From: CAYPOY01 sp964412395 | GTDB taxonomy: Bacteria > Chloroflexota > Anaerolineae > B4-G1 | Assembly (NCBI GenBank): GCA_964412395.1 | Contig: CAYPOY010000122.1 | Coordinates: 1 to 13,681 of the forward strand | DNA: 13,681 nt | Direction: 5' to 3' | Shown here: positions 6,657 through 11,551 of the stretch, one piece after another | How the letters are laid out: every line of letters begins with the position of its first letter | Numbering within the stretch: the stretch's first letter is position 1 | Position numbers and translations under genes: made by a program | The notes under the pieces: generated by a model | Database searches by the model: none | The model's input: only the letters and a program-made list of their open reading frames with translations | Told to the model about the DNA's origin: nothing

Positions 6657-6737
6657 ATGGCTACACGGGTGTTTGGCGCGATTCTCCACAAAGAGGATGA
6701 TTTGTACGTTGCGGAATGTCCCGATTTGTCAGCATGA
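6657..6737 (+). pseudogene. Truncated HicB-like antitoxin ORF
   Basis: A 26-residue ORF begins MATRVFGAILHKEDDLYVAE and ends CPDLSA before TGA. This is the typical first strand pair of HicB/UPF0150 proteins (an opening strand, then E-x-D-x-(W/L)YVAECP-(D/E)L), which normally continue with a Gly-rich turn and another 40 or more residues. An AGGAGG about 8 bases upstream of the ATG at 6657 looks like a genuine ribosome site, so a peptide may still be made. No HicA partner is seen. I interpret it as the remnant of a toxin-antitoxin cassette, cut at its 3' end by the small inverted repeat that follows. Confidence 0.6.
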
Positions 6738-6759
6738 TAGATTGGGAAACCGCAATCTA
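6738..6759. repeat. Small inverted repeat before mvhD
   Basis: Arms TAGATTG (6738-6744) and CAATCTA (6753-6759) around an 8-nt loop, GGAAACCG. It follows the truncated HicB stop and precedes the GGGGG ribosome site of mvhD. No T-run follows, so it does not look like an intrinsic terminator. Confidence 0.5.
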
Positions 6760-6779
6760 CCAACTTTCAAGGGGGCAAG

Positions 6780-7208
6780 ATGGCTGAAAGCAATTTCGAA
6801 CCCAAGATCGTCGCTTTTCTGTGCAACTGGTGCACGTACACGGGGGCCGACCTGGCGGGCACGTCGCGCATCCAGTACCCGCCCAATGTGCGCATCATCC
6901 GGTTGATGTGCTCTGGGTCGGTGGACCCCACCTACGTGCTCAAGCCGCTTCTGGACGGGGCCGACGGTGTCCTCATCGGCGGCTGCCACCCCGGCGACTG
7001 CCACTACCAGTCGGGGAACTACAAAGCGCGGCGGCGCATCATCGCGCTGAAGGAAATTCTCAAGAGCGCTGGCTACGAGGAGGACCGGGTCTGGCTGCGC
7101 TGGATCAGCGCCAGCGAGGGGGGGCGCTTTGCCGAGACGGTGACGAAGATGACCGAGTTCCTCAGGGAAAAGGGGCCCAACCCAATGCGCCGGAAGTGGG
7201 CAGTGTAA
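6780..7208 (+). CDS. mvhD: MvhD-like [2Fe-2S] electron-transfer subunit
   Basis: This 142-residue protein matches the MvhD/FlpD family in length and motif: FLCNWCTYTGADLAGTSR with C15 and C18, MCSGSVDPTYVLKPL with C44, and GGCHPGDCHYQSGNYKARRR with C69 and C74. These five cysteines are the [2Fe-2S] ligand region. MvhD passes electrons between a dehydrogenase or hydrogenase partner and the FAD of HdrA. Its presence among hdr genes is the strongest sign that this operon encodes an Hdr-type complex rather than an unrelated ferredoxin set. A GGGGG run at 6770-6774 is the likely ribosome site. The C-terminus ends in a short basic stretch after the conserved EFLREKGPNP segment. Confidence 0.93.
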   Translation: MAESNFEPKIVAFLCNWCTYTGADLAGTSRIQYPPNVRIIRLMCSGSVDPTYVLKPLLDGADGVLIGGCHPGDCHYQSGNYKARRRIIALKEILKSAGYEEDRVWLRWISASEGGRFAETVTKMTEFLREKGPNPMRRKWAV

Positions 7209-7235
7209 CAATGAACAATGAACCAATGAACAATG
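7209..7235 (+). repeat. CAATGAA tandem repeat
   Basis: Four near-perfect 7-bp units (7209-7215, 7216-7222, 7224-7230, partial 7231-7235) fill the gap between the mvhD stop and the ribosome site (GAGAGGGAG) of the next gene. Confidence 0.8.
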
Positions 7236-7250
7236 TGAGAGGGAGATACG

Positions 7251-8468
7251 ATGAGAACTGTGATACCTGTTGAGAACAACGATACGCTGGTCGCCGTGCG
7301 TGGATTCCTTAAGCGATTGCTGGAGACCGAGGTCGTGGACGCGCTCCTGGTGCCGATGGAGACGCCCTCAGGCACGGTGACTCCCGCGCTGGTGGCTGAT
7401 CCTGATTTACTGGGCGCGGCCAACCCGCTGGCTCCGGTGATGGGGCTGAACACGGCGCGTGTGGTGGGCCACGTCTCCATCCGCGAGCCACGGGGACGCA
7501 TTGGCGTGGTGTTGCGCTCGTGTGAATTGCGGGCGCTGGTGGAATTGGTCAAACTCAAGCAGGCCAGCCTGGACGACATGGTGACCATCGGTATAGACTG
7601 CCTGGGCACCTACGATGTGCCGGTCTACACCGCGATGCGGGACGACCCTTCGGCAGGCTCAGGGCAGGCTGGGGTGGATATGGCGGCCTACCTGGCAACG
7701 GCCCAGAGCGGTGAACTGGCCCCGCAGGAGGGGTATAACTTCCGCGACGCCTGCCAGATGTGCGAGAAGCCCCACGTCAGTGTTCTCCCCTCCGCTGCGG
7801 GGGGGCTGGGGGGGGCAGTGGCTGACATCGTGCTAGAACTCTTCGGCGCGGACCTGACCACCGGCATCCCGGTAAGCCGGCCTGCCGAGGGGGCCGAGAA
7901 GTTGTCCCCCCCTCTTTCCCCCCCATGGGGGGGGATGAAAGGGGGGGAGTCCCCATTGGGGGGGATGGAAGGGGGGGCGCGGCGGGCCGAGGTGGTGGAG
8001 AAGGTGGTCGCAGCCCGTATCCAGGTGCGCGATGCTCGCTTCGCCGAGATGAGCCAGCGGCTCAATCAGGAGGGTATCGAGGGTGTCTTCGCCGCCTGTG
8101 TGCGTTGCCACAACTGCATGACTGTCTGCCCCGTCTGCTACTGCAAGACCTGCCTCTTCAAGAGCCCCACCTTCGATCACGAGCCGATGCTGTACATGAA
8201 CTGGGCACGGCGCAAAGGGGCCTACCGACTGCCAGCGGACACGATGCTCTTTCACCTGACCCGGCTCAACCACATGGTGCTCTCCTGCATCGGCTGCGGG
8301 ATGTGCACCAGCGATTGCCCGTCGGAATTACCTGTCGGAGTAGTCTTCCGTACCATCGGGCAGCAGGTGCAGGAGGTCTTCGATTACGTACCCGGTCGCG
8401 GCGTCGAGGAGCCCCTGCCGCTGGTCACCTTCCGCGAGGATGAGTGGACGGAGGTAGGAGAAGAGTAG
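7251..8468 (+). CDS. FrhB/FdhB-like iron-sulfur subunit
   Basis: This 405-residue protein has an FrhB/FdhB-type core: VVLRSCELRALVELVKLKQA and VTIGIDCLGTYDVPVY (about 87-126), then YNFRDACQMCEKP. It also has a cysteine-rich cluster domain C283xxC286xxC289xxxC293PVC296YC298xxC301 and a second motif C346xxC349xxC352xxxC356P. FrhB/FdhB proteins are flavin/iron-sulfur subunits that couple F420 or formate/hydrogen modules to electron carriers. Beside MvhD and HdrA it probably links a soluble redox partner to the complex. Which partner (F420, NADH, formate) is not shown. At least three repeats are inserted in frame: one giving DPSAGSGQAG (about 132-141), a GC palindrome at about 178-188 and a double GC palindrome at about 218-242. 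These make it longer than its functional core. Confidence 0.75.
   Translation: MRTVIPVENNDTLVAVRGFLKRLLETEVVDALLVPMETPSGTVTPALVADPDLLGAANPLAPVMGLNTARVVGHVSIREPRGRIGVVLRSCELRALVELVKLKQASLDDMVTIGIDCLGTYDVPVYTAMRDDPSAGSGQAGVDMAAYLATAQSGELAPQEGYNFRDACQMCEKPHVSVLPSAAGGLGGAVADIVLELFGADLTTGIPVSRPAEGAEKLSPPLSPPWGGMKGGESPLGGMEGGARRAEVVEKVVAARIQVRDARFAEMSQRLNQEGIEGVFAACVRCHNCMTVCPVCYCKTCLFKSPTFDHEPMLYMNWARRKGAYRLPADTMLFHLTRLNHMVLSCIGCGMCTSDCPSELPVGVVFRTIGQQVQEVFDYVPGRGVEEPLPLVTFREDEWTEVGEE
7646..7670. repeat. CTTCGGCAGGCTCAGGGCAG element
   Basis: A short element whose in-frame product is DPSAGSGQAG, placed between VYTAMRD and VDMAAYLAT of the FrhB-like protein. I recognise this sequence and its peptides (GSGQA; RQAQGR in another frame) as a widespread insert in uncultured bacterial genomes; that recognition is from memory. 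Confidence 0.6.
7785..7816. repeat. GC palindrome, diverged copy (in FrhB-like gene)
   Basis: CTCCCCTCCGCTGCGGG followed by a G-rich run. It is read in frame as LPSAAGGLGG. Same C-run/centre/G-run plan as the other copies, with a CCGCTGCGG centre in place of CCCATGGG. Confidence 0.65.
7905..7977. repeat. GC palindrome, double copy (in FrhB-like gene)
   Basis: A full element (C-run, TCTTT, C-run, ATG, G-run, ATGAAA, G-run) is followed at once by a second G-rich half (AGTCCCCATTGGGG, GATGGAA, G-run). It is translated as LSPPLSPPWGGMKGG then ESPLGGMEGG. This looks like a tandem or nested insertion. Confidence 0.85.
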
Positions 8469-8548
8469 GTTCGGAGTTCGTAAATTCGTGATTCGTAGAT
8501 TCGGAATGGCCCGGCTTCCGAATTTACGAACCTACGAATGTACGGACC
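8468..8548. repeat. TTCGTAGATTCG inverted array, intergenic
   Basis: The left half (8468-8505: GGTTCGGAGTTCG, AAATTCGTGATTCG, TAGATTCGGA segments) is inverted in the right half (8517-8548: TCCGAATTTACGAACC, TACGAATGTACGGACC). It fills the gap between the FrhB-like gene and the FrdB-like gene. It is the same family as 5122-5206. Confidence 0.85.
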
Positions 8549-8550
8549 AG

Positions 8551-8565
8551 AAGGAGAGAGATGTG
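8551..8565 (+). promoter_or_regulatory. Ribosome site setting the GTG start of frdB-like gene
   Basis: AAGGAG at 8551-8556 lies six bases before a GTG at 8563 in the FrdB frame. The upstream in-frame ATG (8488) is inside the inverted repeat and has no such site. The ATG at 8561 is in another frame and stops after nine codons. Confidence 0.6.
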
Positions 8566-9294
8566 GAAACCGAGAAGCAACCCGAAGTGATTGAACCCGA
8601 CCTGATCCCTGTTTACATCATGGGCAAGCGCTACATGGTGCCGTCCGCGCTGACGATTATGAAGGCGATGGAATACGCGGGCTACAAGTTGGTCCGTGGC
8701 TGTGGCTGTCGTGGCGGCTTCTGCGGGGCGTGCGGTACAGCCTACCGCATTCTGGGCGACCCGAAACTATACTTCGGGCTGGCCTGCCAGACGGTGGTGC
8801 AGCCGAATATGTATCTAGCGCAGATCCCGTTTTTCCCGGCGCAGCGTGCTACCTACGATATCAGCCAACTGGAGCCTACTGCGACCACCCTGTTCACCAC
8901 TTACCCGGAGGTACTACGTTGCCTGGGCTGCGGGGCCTGTACCAAGGCCTGCCCTCAGGATATTGACGTGCGGACCTACATGGCCGCCGGGATGAAGGGC
9001 GACATCGCCACGATGGCCGACCTGTCGTTCGACTGCATTATGTGTGGGCTGTGCGCGGTTCGCTGTCCGGCGGAGGAGGCCCAGTACAACATCGCCATTC
9101 TGGCTCGCCGCCTCTATGGCCGCTACCTGGCCCCGCGCTCAAAGCACCTTCAGAAGCGATTGGGGGAGATCAAGGCCGGCGAGTTTGACGCGCAACTGGC
9201 GGAACTCAAGCAGTTGAGCCGGGAGGAATTGGTGGCCCGCTACCAGGCCCGCGAGATCGAGTCAACAGAGGTGAGGAGACTGGAGGGGGATTGA
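8563..9294 (+). CDS. FrdB/SdhB-like iron-sulfur subunit
   Basis: The likely product is 243 residues from GTG at 8563. The frame stays open upstream to an ATG at 8488, but those extra 25 residues are repeat sequence. A plant-type [2Fe-2S] motif is present (C49-x4-C54-x2-C57, with C75 downstream; C47 is additional). Two CxxCxxCxxxCP motifs follow at C120-C130 and C158-C168. This order is that of fumarate reductase/succinate dehydrogenase iron-sulfur subunits and TfrB-type proteins, which wire the flavoprotein to its electron donor. Both later motifs have four cysteines; whether one binds a [3Fe-4S] cluster cannot be decided. There is no HdrB-like CCG domain, unlike methanogen TfrB; that function is in the separate HdrC-HdrB fusion. 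A helical, charged C-terminal tail follows (about 190-243). Its TGA lies just before the FrdA start. Confidence 0.85.
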   Translation: METEKQPEVIEPDLIPVYIMGKRYMVPSALTIMKAMEYAGYKLVRGCGCRGGFCGACGTAYRILGDPKLYFGLACQTVVQPNMYLAQIPFFPAQRATYDISQLEPTATTLFTTYPEVLRCLGCGACTKACPQDIDVRTYMAAGMKGDIATMADLSFDCIMCGLCAVRCPAEEAQYNIAILARRLYGRYLAPRSKHLQKRLGEIKAGEFDAQLAELKQLSREELVARYQAREIESTEVRRLEGD

Positions 9295-9296
9295 AA

Positions 9297-10982
9297 ATGA
9301 GCGGTTATCCACCTGAGATGCAAGAGTCCATCCGGCGGGTTGAAGCGACTCGCATGCGGCGGCTCAAGGAGACGATGCCCACTATGTCGCTGGAGGAGCG
9401 CGAGCAGGTGCTCAACGCTTTTCACCCCGACTACATCAAGGAAAGAATGCGTGGCATACGCGTGGGCATGAGCAAGGGCCAGCGTATGCCGACTGAACTG
9501 GCCGACATCGTCGAGGGGCGTCCTCACATCGGCCCCGACTTTGACCTGAGCGAGCCTTTCGCCGAGACCGACGTTCTCGTCGTCGGCGGGGGTGGCGCGG
9601 GGGCTTCGGCGGCACTCCTGGCGCAGGGGAACGGAGCCAAGGTCATCCTGGTGACCAAGTTGCGCTTTGGCGATGCCAACACGATGATGGCGCAGGGCGG
9701 CATCCAGGCTGCCGACCGGCCAAACGACAGCCCCGCCATCCACTACCTGGACGTCATGGGGGGGGGGCACTTCACCAATGTGCCCGAACTGGTCGAGGCG
9801 CTGGTGATGGACGCCCCCTTCGTCATCGAGTGGCTCGAGGGCCTGGGGATGATGTTCGACAAAGAGCCGGACGGGACAATGGTGGAGCGGCACGGCGGCG
9901 GCACCAGCCGCATGCGTATGCACTCGGCCCGCGACTACTCCGGCGCAGAGATTATGCGCACTCTCCGCGACGAAGTGCGCAACCGGGAAGAAGAAAGTGG
10001 CGAAAAAGTGGGCATCACCGTGATCGAGTTCTCCCCTGCTGTCGAACTGGTGCTGGACGACAAAGGGCAGGCCGCCGGCGCGGTGATGACGAACCTGGAG
10101 ACCGGGACTTATTGCTACATCAAGGCCAAAGCGGTGGTCATAGCGACCGGTGGTGGCGGACGGCTGCATTACCAGGGCTTCCCGACCACCAACCACTACG
10201 GCGCGACCGCCGATGGGGTGGTGATGGCCTATCGCGCCGGCGCACCGCTGGGTTACCTGGAGTCTATGCAGTATCACCCGACAGGGGCTGCCTTTCCGGA
10301 GCAGATCGTCGGCCTGCTGGTCACTGAGAAGGTGCGCGGTCTGGGCGCCCAGCCGGTTAACAAGTTCGGCGAGCAGTTTGTCTATCCCCTGGAGCCACGG
10401 GATGTGGAGGCGGCGTCCTTCATCCGCGAGTGCACCCCCCCCAGCCCCCCCCCGCCTTCCCCCCCAGAGTTGGGGGGGACCGAGGGGGGGCGGGGGGGGA
10501 GAGGCAATGGCATGGTCACCCCCACCGGACAGCCCGGCCTGTGGCTGGATTCGCCTATGATCGAGATCATCCAGGGCCCCGGCACCATTCAGAAGAACCT
10601 GCCGGCGATGGTACGCCAGTTTGGACGCTTCGACATTGACATCACCAGGGAGCCGATGCTGGTCTACCCGACGCTGCACTATCAGAATGGCGGCGTGCGG
10701 CTCAGGGCCGACTGCTCGACGGAGATCCCGGGCCTCTTCATGGCGGGCGAGGTGAGCGGCGGTGTGCATGGTCATAACCGGCTGATGGGCAACAGCCTGC
10801 TGGAGATCACCGTTTTCGGCCGGCGCGCTGGTCGTTCGGCTGCTGCCTACGTGCAGCAGGTGCATCTGGGGAAGCCCACGTTGGCCCACGTGGAGGCCTG
10901 GAACCGGGAATTGGAGGAGACGGGGGTGGATACAGGGGTGATCTCGCCCATCCTGCTGCCCGACTATACGCGGCGGGTTTGA
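9297..10982 (+). CDS. FrdA/SdhA-like flavoprotein (fumarate reductase type)
   Basis: The product is 561 residues from ATG at 9297; GGAGGGGG seven bases upstream favours it over a TTG at 9291. FAD binding is at GGGGAG (97-102). Motifs matching the E. coli FrdA active site are all visible: H327 in QYHPTG, E344 and R347 in TEKVRGLG, R368 in EPRDV, H461 in HYQNGG and R495 in HNRLMGNSL. The residue at the covalent FAD histidine position is Asn (N129 in ANTMMAQGG), as in L-aspartate oxidase-type members, so FAD is probably non-covalent. There is an unusual N-terminal extension of about 90 residues before the Rossmann fold. No cytochrome-b or membrane-anchor gene follows, suggesting a cytosolic enzyme. 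A GC palindrome is inserted in frame at about 380-404, just after the R368 helix. Succinate/fumarate chemistry is likely but not proven. Confidence 0.87.
   Translation: MSGYPPEMQESIRRVEATRMRRLKETMPTMSLEEREQVLNAFHPDYIKERMRGIRVGMSKGQRMPTELADIVEGRPHIGPDFDLSEPFAETDVLVVGGGGAGASAALLAQGNGAKVILVTKLRFGDANTMMAQGGIQAADRPNDSPAIHYLDVMGGGHFTNVPELVEALVMDAPFVIEWLEGLGMMFDKEPDGTMVERHGGGTSRMRMHSARDYSGAEIMRTLRDEVRNREEESGEKVGITVIEFSPAVELVLDDKGQAAGAVMTNLETGTYCYIKAKAVVIATGGGGRLHYQGFPTTNHYGATADGVVMAYRAGAPLGYLESMQYHPTGAAFPEQIVGLLVTEKVRGLGAQPVNKFGEQFVYPLEPRDVEAASFIRECTPPSPPPPSPPELGGTEGGRGGRGNGMVTPTGQPGLWLDSPMIEIIQGPGTIQKNLPAMVRQFGRFDIDITREPMLVYPTLHYQNGGVRLRADCSTEIPGLFMAGEVSGGVHGHNRLMGNSLLEITVFGRRAGRSAAAYVQQVHLGKPTLAHVEAWNRELEETGVDTGVISPILLPDYTRRV
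10434..10500. repeat. GC palindrome, diverged copy (in FrdA-like gene)
   Basis: Long C-rich half, a CCAGAGTTGGGG centre in place of CCATGGGG, then ACCGA and G runs. Translated as a Pro-rich then Gly-rich stretch between FIREC and GMVTPTGQPG of the flavoprotein. Confidence 0.85.
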
Positions 10983-11006
10983 GTAGACAGGGATACAAGT
11001 AGACAA
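10983..11006. repeat. GTAGACAG array, left flank of four-helix-bundle gene
   Basis: Three 8-bp units (GTAGACAG, GGATACAA, GTAGACAA) begin immediately after the FrdA stop codon. They are the reverse complement of the CTGTCTAC array at 11486-11533. Confidence 0.8.
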
Positions 11007-11017
11007 GGGAGGAGGCG

Positions 11018-11479
11018 ATGAAGCGGCAGACGAAGGCGGGCGAGGCAGCGTGGAAAGGGTTTGAGGACTTGAGGGCATGGCAGTTGGCGCGACAGTTGAT
11101 GGTCGGATGCCACAAGGTTGCCAACGTGCTGCCGATCAAGGAACGGCATGACCTGACCTCGCAGATTCGCCGCTCGTCCAAGAGTGTGATGGCGAACATC
11201 GCCGAGGGGTATGGTCGCTATCACTATCTGGATAGCCTGCGTTTCTACTACATCGCGCGAGGATCCCTTGAAGAGACAATCAATCATATCATTACTGCTC
11301 ACGACTTGGCCTACATTGACAATGCACGTTTTCAGGAACTATATGGCTTGGGGCGGGAGGCGGAGCGCATGTTGAACGGCTACATCGGCTACGTACGCAA
11401 ACTGAAAACCGGCAGCGAAACCTATGGTGATCGGTACATCTCCACTCCTGACGAAATCTCCACAGCACCCAAAGATTGA
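11018..11479 (+). CDS. Four-helix-bundle protein (S23/IVP family)
   Basis: This 153-residue protein carries the family signature: FEDLRAWQLARQLM near the start (15-28), then DLTSQIRRSSKSVMANIAEG (45-64) and LRFYYIARGSLEE (74-86). The family was first described from intervening sequences in 23S rRNA genes. It is structurally akin to the Avd accessory protein of diversity-generating retroelements, and most members have no known function. GGGAGGAGG before the ATG gives a strong ribosome site. A polar C-terminal tail of about 25 residues lies beyond the bundle. The gene interrupts the redox operon and is bracketed by inverted arrays of an 8-bp repeat, so it looks like an inserted cassette rather than a subunit of the redox complex. 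Confidence 0.88.
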   Translation: MKRQTKAGEAAWKGFEDLRAWQLARQLMVGCHKVANVLPIKERHDLTSQIRRSSKSVMANIAEGYGRYHYLDSLRFYYIARGSLEETINHIITAHDLAYIDNARFQELYGLGREAERMLNGYIGYVRKLKTGSETYGDRYISTPDEISTAPKD

Positions 11480-11485
11480 ATGTAC

Positions 11486-11533
11486 CTGTCTACCTGTCTA
11501 CCTGTCTACCTGTCTACTTGTCCACTTGTCTAC
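11486..11533. repeat. CTGTCTAC tandem array, right flank of four-helix-bundle gene
   Basis: Six 8-bp units: four CTGTCTAC, then TTGTCCAC and TTGTCTAC. It is the inverted counterpart of 10983-11006 and ends about 18 bases before the next ATG. It is too short and spacer-less to be a CRISPR array. Confidence 0.9.
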
Positions 11534-11551
11534 TGACTTTGAGGAGCGAGT

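Noticed and set aside
8488..8562. Longer N-terminus for the FrdB-like protein
   Set aside because: The extra residues are encoded by the inverted repeat and lack a ribosome site; GTG 8563 follows a good AAGGAG.
9240..11078. 612-codon open frame on the minus strand
   Set aside because: It lies opposite the FrdA-like gene, which has clear family motifs; the antisense product is His/Gln/Arg-rich with no recognisable domain. A GC-rich codon-bias shadow.
11486..11533. Possible CRISPR array
   Set aside because: Contiguous 8-bp units with no spacers and no cas genes; a simple tandem repeat.
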